A stretch of DNA of 8,367 bases, taken from assembly GCA_937874965.1 (NCBI GenBank), contig CALNCD010000277.1, positions 1-8,367 on the forward strand. Reading direction: 5' to 3'. The stretch's first letter is position 1, and each line of letters opens with the position of its first letter. Both the position numbers and the translations under genes were made by a program. The notes below the pieces were generated by a model. That model was not told the DNA's origin, did no database searches, and worked only from the letters and a program-made list of their open reading frames with translations. Shown one piece after another: positions 1 through 6,059 of the stretch. This DNA is from an uncultured Erysipelotrichaceae bacterium (GTDB lineage: Bacteria > Bacillota_I > Bacilli_A > Erysipelotrichales > Erysipelotrichaceae).

Positions 1-924
1 ACTCATCCCCGTGTAAATCGAAGCTTCCCGGGCAGCCACCGGCATATTCGAGGTATTGGCAATCAGGACCGTCTTATGCATCAGCGGCGCATGCGTACGT
101 GGATCTGTCAATTGCGGGAATTCATTGATGACATCCGTCATCTCATTGCCGCGCTCACCGCACCCGATGTACACGACAACATCCGCATCGGCATATTTTG
201 CCAATTGATGCTGGACCACTGTTTTCCCGGAACCGAAAGGTCCTGGAATGCAGGCCGTTCCTCCTTTGGCTAAGGGAAAGAACGTATCAATGATGCGCTG
301 TCCGCTGATCAACGGTTCATAGGGAAGATGTTTCTGCTTTAATGGACGTCCTTCACGGACCGGCCATTTCTGCATCATCGTGAGTTCAATCCCCTGATCC
401 AGCACGCAGATCGTTTCATCAACACGAAACTCTCCGGGAGCAATGGCAGTAATGACCCCGCTGATTCCAAAGGGAACCAGGATATAGTGCTTGAATGTGC
501 CATGCTCCATCACATAGCCCAGACGATCATTGCTCTGGAGTGAATTACCGACGGCTTTCAACGGCGTGAAAGCCCACTTCGTCTTTCGATCAAGCGTCAG
601 AATATGCTTGCCCCGTTCCAAATAATCACCGCTCTGTGCGGCATACAACGCCAGATCACGCCCGATGCCATCCAGCATCTTGGACAGCAATCCAGGACCC
701 AGCTCAATACTCAACGGTTCATGAAGGGGGACTACCGGCTCATAAAGCCCGATGCCTGACGTTTCTTCATAGACCTGGATGGAAACCTCTTCACCCCTCA
801 CTTCAATAATTTCTCCCAGAAGCTGCTGATGTGACACATAGACTGTATCATAGAGCTTAACCCCTTCGAGATTCCTTGCCACCACTAAAGGGCCAGAAAC
901 TTTGATGATTTCACCGTATGTCAT
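1..924 (-). CDS. ntpA: V-type ATPase catalytic subunit A (3' end beyond window)
   Basis: This is the catalytic, nucleotide-binding A subunit of the cytoplasmic V1 head, which couples ATP hydrolysis or synthesis to ion movement through the membrane sector. Only the first 308 residues are in the window; the family is about 590 residues, so about half is missing past the left edge. The start is ATG at 924, with AAGGAGG at 936-930 and a 5-nt spacer. It overlaps the TGA of ntpG as ATGA. The N-terminal beta-barrel is followed by the family motif LSIELGPGLL and the inserted 'bulge' region. The Walker A loop GPFGSGKT is at residues 228-235 (Lys234). The GERGNE motif carries the likely catalytic Glu257 and Arg258. 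The run LIANTSNMPVAAREAS is diagnostic of A subunits. Subunits B and D are expected beyond the edge. Family assignment is very secure. Confidence 0.97.
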   Translation of the reverse strand, partial: MTYGEIIKVSGPLVVARNLEGVKLYDTVYVSHQQLLGEIIEVRGEEVSIQVYEETSGIGLYEPVVPLHEPLSIELGPGLLSKMLDGIGRDLALYAAQSGDYLERGKHILTLDRKTKWAFTPLKAVGNSLQSNDRLGYVMEHGTFKHYILVPFGISGVITAIAPGEFRVDETICVLDQGIELTMMQKWPVREGRPLKQKHLPYEPLISGQRIIDTFFPLAKGGTACIPGPFGSGKTVVQHQLAKYADADVVVYIGCGERGNEMTDVINEFPQLTDPRTHAPLMHKTVLIANTSNMPVAAREASIYTGMS

Positions 925-1238
925 CCTGTCCTCCTTCTGTTTCGACCGATAATTTCCTCTGCCATCTTTTCCAGGCGCTCTGCTTTTACCGACGGTTCAG
1001 CGATAAGTGCACTCAGAACGATGATGGTTAAGTCAAGCGTGTCATTGTAACGATCAATAATTATCCGATGTTTCAAATACAACCCGTCACTCACGGCCAC
1101 GATGGCAAAACCATCCGCAATGGCCCGTTTCAGAACCCGATTGAAATCCATTGACCGATCAATCACAATCGGTTCAAATCCTAATGCAGTCATTAAACCC
1201 TGGTTCTCTTGATCACTGATATATCCTAATCTACGCAT
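921..1238 (-). CDS. ntpG: V-type ATPase subunit F (central rotor shaft)
   Basis: This small soluble subunit (105 residues) sits on the central shaft with subunit D and links the V1 head to the rotor. The gene is called ntpG in Enterococcus hirae and atpF in other naming schemes. Length and the N-terminal Rossmann-like start (RRLGYISDQENQGLMTALGF) fit the family; the middle has the expected alternating strands and helices (IVAVSDGLYL, then LTIIVLSALI). I place the start at ATG 1238, because GAGGTG at 1249-1244 gives a 5-nt spacer. The in-frame TTG at 1241 would leave only 2 nt. The gene overlaps the end of ntpC by 8 bp and its TGA overlaps the ntpA start as ATGA, so translation is probably coupled. 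The assignment rests on both sequence and gene order. Confidence 0.9.
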   Translation of the reverse strand: MRRLGYISDQENQGLMTALGFEPIVIDRSMDFNRVLKRAIADGFAIVAVSDGLYLKHRIIIDRYNDTLDLTIIVLSALIAEPSVKAERLEKMAEEIIGRNRRRTG

Positions 1239-2016
1239 CAAAGCACCTCACTAAACGCATTTGCAGCTCCGGATCAATCCACTGATGCTTGGCTTTGAGA
1301 CAAAGCCGGATAGAAAACCACTCATTCAGGATCCTGAATGTCCGGCTTAGTAAACCAGCCTGTCCCAGCATCGTATCCCGTTCAATCTGCAACGCTTGGT
1401 CAAGACATCGTTCAAAGGTTTCATTCACCCAGATCCGCTTGCCGCTGTGCTGCCACTGACTCAGACTGTCTTGAAAGAGCTGAGGATAAGCATGGTCAAT
1501 CACGGCTGACACCTCGGCTGCAGAAGACCTGTTGATCCGGCTGAGCTCGTCCCAGGTCAAACGTCCGATACCTCTTCCGACCAACGCAGCATTGACATCT
1601 TTCCCGCGCAGAAGACGCATAACAATAATCTGATCACAGGCCAGTGTAAAGAAAGAACGGATTGAGTGCGGATAGGACAACGCATGATCATGATAAGCAC
1701 TTAAAGCCTCCCCATCACTCACGTCATCCAGACCAAGATGCTTTGCCAAGACAGCATCACGATAAGCAAGCGGTCTGAGAATGCTGCCCAGCTGCTGGGA
1801 TTGGAACGCCTCGACCAATCCTTCGATTTGCCTGGCATACCACGCATCAGCATTCTCAATATCGTCCATTGTGATAGAGACGTGCCGCGAGTGCAGGAAA
1901 CGATAGGCTTCCTGCGGTGTGCATTCAATCAAATCCAGATAATCCTGGCGTTTGAACCGCAGGCTCAATACCCCTTCCAGCAAGGCATTCTCAAAAGCAA
2001 GTTCATGAGGTTTCAT
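1231..2016 (-). CDS. ntpC: V-type ATPase subunit C/d (central socket), short form
   Basis: This is the AC39/subunit C family protein, the funnel that sits on the membrane ring and receives the D-F shaft. It is mostly helical and has no membrane segments. The start is ATG 2016, with GAGGA at 2026-2022 and a 5-nt spacer; the TTG at 2028 lies upstream within that site's context and is not needed. This gives 261 residues, whereas family members I know are about 320-335, so some 60-70 residues are missing. Both ends look equivalent to the family: an early FENALLEGVLSL helix, and a terminal segment (LNEWFSIRLCLKAK, then PELQMRLVR) matching the usual C-terminal helix. The shortening is therefore probably internal rather than a truncation. 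The gene overlaps ntpE by 14 bp and ntpG by 8 bp. Sequence similarity alone is weak; position between E and F subunits makes the call. Confidence 0.8.
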   Translation of the reverse strand: MKPHELAFENALLEGVLSLRFKRQDYLDLIECTPQEAYRFLHSRHVSITMDDIENADAWYARQIEGLVEAFQSQQLGSILRPLAYRDAVLAKHLGLDDVSDGEALSAYHDHALSYPHSIRSFFTLACDQIIVMRLLRGKDVNAALVGRGIGRLTWDELSRINRSSAAEVSAVIDHAYPQLFQDSLSQWQHSGKRIWVNETFERCLDQALQIERDTMLGQAGLLSRTFRILNEWFSIRLCLKAKHQWIDPELQMRLVRCFDA

Positions 2017-2572
2017 CGCTGTCCTCAAACATCATCTGGGCCACTTTGCGGCTGAACTCTTCATGATAATAAGCGAAAATCTGGTCAACCTGGAAATTGA
2101 CATCATATGTACGATAACTGAAAATGAACCCGGACTCCAATTTTGACGATGCCAAGACTTGATATGCCTGCCCAAGGCGTTCCAGTGTGTACTCGTAATA
2201 ACGCTCACAGACGATCAGACGCGGCCGCTCTTGCGTATCCTGATACCGATCCAGGATCTGTTCCAGCAAGTGAAAGTATTCGGTATCACTCAAGGTATCA
2301 AAGTACACCTTAACACTTTCAATCACCTGATTGACCAGCGTTTCTTTCAATGCGTTGGTCTGATTGATTGCTGCCTGACGAAGACGGGTCAGTTCCTGTT
2401 TTTCAAGGAGCAAGGCTTTTTGCTGATCCTGCTTGGCCCTTCGATCAAAACGCTGTCTCGCCTCTTCAAGCATCCCTTCTTTCATGCGTTGAGCTTCCCG
2501 GACACTATCATCAATGGTTTGCTGCGCCTGAGCAAAGCTTTTGGCTTCCAGGACTTCCAGCAGGCGTTCCAT
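2003..2572 (-). CDS. ntpE: V-type ATPase subunit E (peripheral stalk)
   Basis: Subunit E forms the peripheral stalk as a heterodimer with the small coiled-coil subunit encoded by ntpF, holding the A3B3 head still against rotor torque. The protein has 189 residues, normal for the family. About the first 105 residues are a long charged helix rich in Ala, Gln, Glu, Lys and Arg. A globular alpha/beta C-terminal part follows, the usual E layout. The start is ATG 2572, overlapping the ntpK stop by one base (TGATG). Only a weak GGTGG at 2584-2580 precedes it, so initiation probably depends on ribosomes terminating on ntpK. The 3' end overlaps ntpC by 14 bp. Confidence 0.9.
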   Translation of the reverse strand: MERLLEVLEAKSFAQAQQTIDDSVREAQRMKEGMLEEARQRFDRRAKQDQQKALLLEKQELTRLRQAAINQTNALKETLVNQVIESVKVYFDTLSDTEYFHLLEQILDRYQDTQERPRLIVCERYYEYTLERLGQAYQVLASSKLESGFIFSYRTYDVNFQVDQIFAYYHEEFSRKVAQMMFEDSDETS

Positions 2573-3042
2573 CAGAAGACCACCGTGTTCAGAATGATGA
2601 TGGAAGTCACAAAAGCAAGCAATGCATAGGTTTCAACCATGACCGTATAGATAATGGTCTTGGTCATCTGCTCTTCATTACGGCGCAGAATAGTAATTCC
2701 TGCTGTCGAAATACGGGCCTGAGCCACCGCACTGGGATAACCGACAATCATCATCGGCAGGCACGCCACCAGAATGAACAGGCCCTGTTGAAGCGAAAGA
2801 TCTGGCCTGAGATTCCCCAGAATCATGATTGCGATGACAAAGCCATACAGTCCCTGCGATGCAGGAAGCAGCTGCAGGATGAGGGATTTCCCGAATTTAT
2901 CCGGCTCATCAATAACCAATCCTGATGCTGCTTCCCCTACCATTCCGACGCCTTTCGCACTCCCGATTCCCGGGAAAACAACCGTTAATGTCATGCCTAG
3001 TACTGCGAAAATCAATCCGCCGCTGCTTAATAAAAAGTTCAT
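2572..3042 (-). CDS. ntpK: V-type ATPase membrane rotor subunit K/c (proteolipid)
   Basis: This 156-residue proteolipid forms the rotating membrane ring that carries the transported ion. It has four hydrophobic helices arranged as two hairpins, the doubled 16-kDa type, and the same length as Enterococcus hirae NtpK. The first hairpin holds GIGSAKGVGMVGEA and LILQLLP-ASQGLYG; the second holds AVAQARISTAGI and MVETYALL. Aligned with E. hirae, the ion-binding Glu139 corresponds to Glu137, Gln110 to Gln108, Gln65 to Gln63, Leu61 to Leu59 and Tyr68 to Tyr66. Thr64 is replaced by Ser62, which keeps a hydroxyl. Only the second hairpin carries the carboxylate, as in the doubled forms. This supports Na+ rather than H+ transport. 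The start is ATG 3042, with AGGAG at 3054-3050 and a 7-nt spacer, overlapping the ntpI stop as ATGA. Confidence 0.96.
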   Translation of the reverse strand: MNFLLSSGGLIFAVLGMTLTVVFPGIGSAKGVGMVGEAASGLVIDEPDKFGKSLILQLLPASQGLYGFVIAIMILGNLRPDLSLQQGLFILVACLPMMIVGYPSAVAQARISTAGITILRRNEEQMTKTIIYTVMVETYALLAFVTSIIILNTVVF

Positions 3043-4967
3043 GTTTTATCTCCTATCTCAATATATGTTGAAGCCGCTCTGAAGTTTGTGAAGGGGGCTC
3101 CTCCTCCTTGGTAAAACTTTCCGAAAAACTCAACATAGGTTAATCGGGCCGAATGCACGTAAGCACTCAGTCCACTGATAAACACATTGAAGCCATGCCC
3201 GATGGCAAAGACTGCTGCCCCGAACAAAACGCCATACCAGCCAAGTGCCGAAAGCATGGTTACGATCATATTGAACGCCATGCCTATGGAAGCACCCGCC
3301 AGCCCCAGGGCCATCAGACGCGTATAGGATACAATATCACCGACATAATTGGTGATTCCATACAAGCTGTAAAGACCCGAAGCCGCTTTCCCAGGAATGG
3401 TCTTAGCACTGCGACCATTGGTCAGAACAATTCCTGCCATTCCTATGACCATCAATACCAAGCCAATCCCTTGCCATGCTTTCAAAAGATCGGTGAACAT
3501 CATCGAAATCAGAATAATCGCACCGATCAGTGCGAGATACCAGAAAACGACATCATAGAGTATCGCTGCATATTCCTTTCGGATAAAATAAAGATACCCC
3601 TTCAGGGCTAATCCGAAGAAAAGATGAAGAACCCCGAATGCCAGTGAAATCACCATCACAAGATTGAAGTCTCTTTGAATATCAAGCAAACCGCGCATCG
3701 GAATCAGCCCCCCGAAGAATGAGCCATAGATGATTCCCCAAAGAATCGTCGGTACGGACAGAATAAGCAGAAAGGAAATCATCTGCCGGGTGGATTGCTT
3801 CATCTGAATCAGCTTCAATGCCAGGAAACAGCCCACCGCCATCAGCAATCCATAGCCGATATCAGCCAGCATCATTCCAAAGAAGACCGCATAGAACACC
3901 GTCAATAATGGCGTCGGGTCCAATTCGTTGTAACGAGGCTTGGAATACATATTGGTAATCAGCTCGAACGGACGAAACAACCGCTTGTTCCTGAGTTTAA
4001 TCGGAACATCGCGCTCACTGAGATCACACGCTTCAGCACTGAAATGGAAGACCCCATTCGTCGCTTTAGCCAGAACCTGTTCAAGTTCCTCTGCTTCCTC
4101 ACTCTCCACCCATCCCGCAAGTATGGTCACATGCTGGGATTGAAGGAACTGCGAAACCTTCTGATAACGGAACTCCTCCTGGCGCAAGTACTCATAGTAA
4201 ATCTTCAGTTCTTCCTGATAATACCCCATGGACTCATAGCGATCATCCATGCCTTTCCGTTTGCTGATCAGATCATTGAGAATCCTATCCATCGTTTTAT
4301 GGGCATCGATGATCTGCAAGGACTTGGCGGAGCGTGCTTCGACATCATACTGCTCACAAAGGATTTCCAATGCTCCCCGATCACTTTCCAGACAGCGAAT
4401 AACGACGATAATGCCATCCTCAATCGGCGTTTCCATGGCGTACACCATCCGATACCTGGAAAGTTCCTTCATAAAAGGAGAAGCATTGGCAGAAGAAACA
4501 GTCCCGATGATAGCCCTCGACTGACTGAGCTCAATTAACTTATCCAGTTCCATACGGGAATGAACCCACGGTTTTGAAACCTTGAAGTTCTCAATGGCCG
4601 ATGCCTTTGTATCGTAGTCTTCACCATAGGTTTCCAGAAGATATTCGATATCGATGGACTTGGAGCGTTGTTGCAGCGTTTCATAACTCATATGCATGAC
4701 CTGAAAGCTTTGTTTCAGGCTTTTCTTGGTCTTGCGCTGCTGCTTTTCAAACCGTTCCATGGATTTCAAGACATGCTGGATATGTTCTTGCTGGTAGCGA
4801 TTGCGTTCAAAGTCATAATCTGTCTTCCCTGCTGCAAATGGCGCTTGAGCCTGAGCAGCGATATCTTTCAGCGTTATCGCATTAAAGGCTTGCAATCCAT
4901 CGAGTACAGCCGGCAGATCTTCATTCAGGACATACCCGTAAAACTCACTCATTCTAACGATGGCCAA
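3039..4967 (-). CDS. ntpI: V-type ATPase membrane stator subunit I/a
   Basis: Subunit I (a) is the membrane stator that provides the two ion half-channels beside the K ring. The protein has 642 residues. Residues 1 to about 350 are a soluble, coiled-coil-rich arm contacting the peripheral stalks. From about 355 the YNELDPTPLL motif leads into the membrane domain with some seven or eight helices. Near the end are SYTRLMALGLAGAS and GHGFN...VHSARL...EFFGKFYQGGG, family hallmarks. Arg550 and Arg608 are the candidates for the essential arginines corresponding to E. hirae Arg573 and Arg629. I choose the TTG start at 4967, because AGGAGG at 4982-4977 gives a 9-nt spacer and the protein then begins MAIVRM, like other family members. 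The upstream TTG at 4985 precedes the ribosome site and ATG 4952 would cut the conserved start. It overlaps the end of ntpF by 14 bp. Confidence 0.95.
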   Translation of the reverse strand: MAIVRMSEFYGYVLNEDLPAVLDGLQAFNAITLKDIAAQAQAPFAAGKTDYDFERNRYQQEHIQHVLKSMERFEKQQRKTKKSLKQSFQVMHMSYETLQQRSKSIDIEYLLETYGEDYDTKASAIENFKVSKPWVHSRMELDKLIELSQSRAIIGTVSSANASPFMKELSRYRMVYAMETPIEDGIIVVIRCLESDRGALEILCEQYDVEARSAKSLQIIDAHKTMDRILNDLISKRKGMDDRYESMGYYQEELKIYYEYLRQEEFRYQKVSQFLQSQHVTILAGWVESEEAEELEQVLAKATNGVFHFSAEACDLSERDVPIKLRNKRLFRPFELITNMYSKPRYNELDPTPLLTVFYAVFFGMMLADIGYGLLMAVGCFLALKLIQMKQSTRQMISFLLILSVPTILWGIIYGSFFGGLIPMRGLLDIQRDFNLVMVISLAFGVLHLFFGLALKGYLYFIRKEYAAILYDVVFWYLALIGAIILISMMFTDLLKAWQGIGLVLMVIGMAGIVLTNGRSAKTIPGKAASGLYSLYGITNYVGDIVSYTRLMALGLAGASIGMAFNMIVTMLSALGWYGVLFGAAVFAIGHGFNVFISGLSAYVHSARLTYVEFFGKFYQGGGAPFTNFRAASTYIEIGDKT

Positions 4968-5274
4968 TCGTGAACACCTCCTCAATCAAATGACGCTTAA
5001 GCGCCTCTTTCCGCTGTTCATACGCTTTGATCAAGGCTTCCTGTTTACGGGCTTCCTCCAACTGTATCTGCTCACCCTGTTTCTCGGCCCGTGCCATCGC
5101 TTCAGCATTCAACCTCTGGCGCTCTAAGTCGACACGATGATTCATGTCACCGATCTCAACATTAGCCTCTTCTCTTGCCTTAGCGATGAGGGTTGCGGTG
5201 GTCTTTGCAGCGAGTTGCTTGCGATTTGCAAAGCGATTCTCCACAATCCGCAACTGTTCGATTTCCTTTTCCAT
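4954..5274 (-). CDS. ntpF: V-type ATPase peripheral stalk subunit (G/H-like coiled coil)
   Basis: This 106-residue protein is almost entirely one charged helix rich in Glu, Lys, Arg, Ala and Gln. It has no membrane segment, few aromatic residues and heptad-like spacing. That matches the small peripheral stalk subunit (NtpF in Enterococcus hirae; G or H elsewhere) that pairs with subunit E to make the stator stalk. Sequence alone would give only 'coiled coil'; its place as first gene before ntpI fixes the identity. The start is ATG 5274, with AAAGGAG at 5288-5282 and a 7-nt spacer. The first 95 bp are also covered by the tetR reading frame in another phase. The TAG stop lies inside the start region of ntpI. 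It is the first ATPase gene and may have its own promoter inside tetR. Confidence 0.85.
   Translation of the reverse strand: MEKEIEQLRIVENRFANRKQLAAKTTATLIAKAREEANVEIGDMNHRVDLERQRLNAEAMARAEKQGEQIQLEEARKQEALIKAYEQRKEALKRHLIEEVFTIGHR
4977..4982 (-). promoter_or_regulatory. Ribosome binding site deciding the ntpI start
   Basis: AGGAGG on the minus strand, inside the end of ntpF. It lies 9 nt before TTG 4967 and downstream of TTG 4985, so it supports the 4967 start and excludes the longer reading frame. Confidence 0.75.
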
Positions 5275-5881
5275 GCCAGTACTCCTTTCTCATATTCACC
5301 AATGAATGCTTATATTCCCTAAGTCTCTCGACATCAATCTGCAAAGCATTCCCAAGACCTTGGATGGCCTCGTCCAGACTGATCCGATTCATGCGATGCA
5401 AAGCATGAATCCCTTCAAGGCTCATTTCCAATAATACACGCGGGGCAACACACTGAAGGATGCCCTGCGCTTGTCCTTCTTCAATCAGCTTTTGACTGAT
5501 GGCTTCAATATGCAACAGGAAATAGCGATGAAACTGCCCGACAATCCCCTGCTCATCCAAAAATAATGACGGAGGATTCAAATGCACTGGATATAAAGCA
5601 TAATATGCATCAAAAAGCATCATTAACCGTTGGTAGAATGATTCCCCATGACGTAAACGATGTTCAAGCTGCTTGATCTTCGCCTCGCAGATCAAAGCGA
5701 CAACAGCATCCAGGATATCCTCCTTGGTCTCAAAATAATAATACACCAAGCCTTTCGCAATCCCCGCTTGAGCTGAGATATCCGTAATGCTTGTTTTGGA
5801 AACACCCTGTTTCAAGAACAATTCCCGTGCAACTTCAAGAATTTTCTGACGTTGCACATCCTTCTTCGATTCATCTTTCAT
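5180..5881 (-). CDS. TetR/AcrR-family transcriptional regulator
   Basis: This is a DNA-binding dimeric repressor type, acting in the cytoplasm; the ligand is unknown. The N-terminal helix-turn-helix domain spans roughly residues 11-61: the first helix ILEVARELFLKQG, then TSITDISAQAGIAKGLVYYYF and TKEDIL, a textbook TetR signature. The rest is a helical ligand-binding and dimerisation domain with no recognisable subgroup motif. The start is ATG 5881, because AGGTGA (5892-5887) then lies 5 nt upstream; GTG 5890 and ATG 5887 fall within that site. The frame gives 233 residues, but the last 31 or so, from about residue 203, read through the start of ntpF in another phase and are Cys/Arg-rich. The ancestral protein probably ended near residue 200, the usual family length. 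A palindrome over its promoter suggests self-repression. Lying just upstream of ntpF, it may also control the ATPase. Confidence 0.93.
   Translation of the reverse strand: MKDESKKDVQRQKILEVARELFLKQGVSKTSITDISAQAGIAKGLVYYYFETKEDILDAVVALICEAKIKQLEHRLRHGESFYQRLMMLFDAYYALYPVHLNPPSLFLDEQGIVGQFHRYFLLHIEAISQKLIEEGQAQGILQCVAPRVLLEMSLEGIHALHRMNRISLDEAIQGLGNALQIDVERLREYKHSLVNMRKEYWHGKGNRTVADCGESLCKSQATRCKDHRNPHR
5309..5337 (-). promoter_or_regulatory. Candidate internal promoter for the V-ATPase genes
   Basis: Within the 3' part of the regulator gene, on the minus strand, TTGATG (5337-5332) and TATAAG (5314-5309) are separated by exactly 17 nt. They match 4/6 and 5/6 of the sigma-A consensus. Initiation would fall near 5302, giving a leader of about 28 nt containing the ntpF ribosome site at 5288-5282. 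This could let the ATPase be transcribed apart from the regulator. It is a pattern match only; such matches also occur by chance inside genes. Confidence 0.35.
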
Positions 5882-5886
5882 TGTCA

Positions 5887-5892
5887 TCACCT
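5887..5892 (-). promoter_or_regulatory. Ribosome binding site of the tetR gene
   Basis: AGGTGA on the minus strand, 5 nt before ATG 5881. It overlaps the alternative GTG/ATG codons at 5890 and 5887 and so favours the 5881 start. The surrounding 5894-5886 is one arm of a 9-bp inverted repeat with 5986-5978. Confidence 0.55.
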
Positions 5893-5898
5893 GGGTTT

Positions 5899-5926
5899 AT
5901 TATAACGTAATTTGACCGATAGTCAA
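5899..5926 (-). promoter_or_regulatory. Sigma-A-type promoter of the tetR gene
   Basis: On the minus strand, TTGACT (5926-5921, 5/6 of consensus) and TATAAT (5904-5899, perfect) are separated by 16 nt. The expected start is near A5892, only about 11 nt before ATG 5881. The promoter lies directly downstream of the terminator of the preceding operon, as expected for a new transcription unit. The -35 box is inside the operator palindrome. Confidence 0.85.
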
Positions 5927-5929
5927 ATT
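5909..5929. promoter_or_regulatory. Palindromic operator, probable TetR binding site
   Basis: A perfect inverted repeat: AATTTGAC (5909-5916), 5-nt spacer CGATA, GTCAAATT (5922-5929). It covers the -35 box and part of the spacer of the tetR promoter. Length, symmetry and position are those of a TetR-family operator, so binding by the adjacent regulator and autorepression are likely. No second copy was noticed in the window. Confidence 0.75.
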
Positions 5930-5936
5930 TTATGCA

Positions 5937-5960
5937 TTAAAAAAGCCTGTAAACAGGCTC
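5937..5960 (-). terminator. Intrinsic terminator after the SDR gene
   Basis: On the minus strand, AGCCTGT and ACAGGCT (5959-5953 and 5950-5944) form a 6-7 bp stem with a very short loop, followed by six T residues (5944-5939) and then AATG. This closes the transporter/AhpD-like/SDR operon about 100 nt past its last stop codon and isolates the tetR promoter downstream. Confidence 0.8.
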
Positions 5961-6059
5961 GTTTATTGTTCAAATTACCAGGTGATAAAGGGAGTACCAG
6001 AACGAACCTCTGACGCTTTCGATTTGTCTTCTGGCAATCCTCAGAATCATTCATTCCAT
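5961..6059 (-). other. Untranslated 3' trailer of the SDR operon
   Basis: This stretch runs from the SDR stop codon to the terminator. It holds no convincing coding sequence. It contains ATCACCTGG (minus strand 5986-5978), complementary to the tetR ribosome site downstream, and a weak CCAGAA/TTCTGG pair that I do not consider a real structure. Confidence 0.5.

Noticed and set aside
1719..1928. Second minus-strand frame inside ntpC
   Set aside because: It is an out-of-phase frame without a ribosome site or protein family features.
76..4973. Plus-strand open frames across the ATPase genes (for example 2159-2629, 2368-2925, 4044-4538)
   Set aside because: They lie opposite firmly identified minus-strand genes, have no recognisable family features and no convincing ribosome sites.
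5137..5408. Plus-strand frames opposite the tetR-ntpF overlap as an antisense gene
   Set aside because: Short, no ribosome site, and the composition follows from the complementary coding sequence.
5997..6034. CCAGAA...TTCTGG pair as a hairpin in the SDR trailer
   Set aside because: Only 6 bp with a 26-nt loop and no T-tract; weak compared with the clear terminator at 5937-5960.
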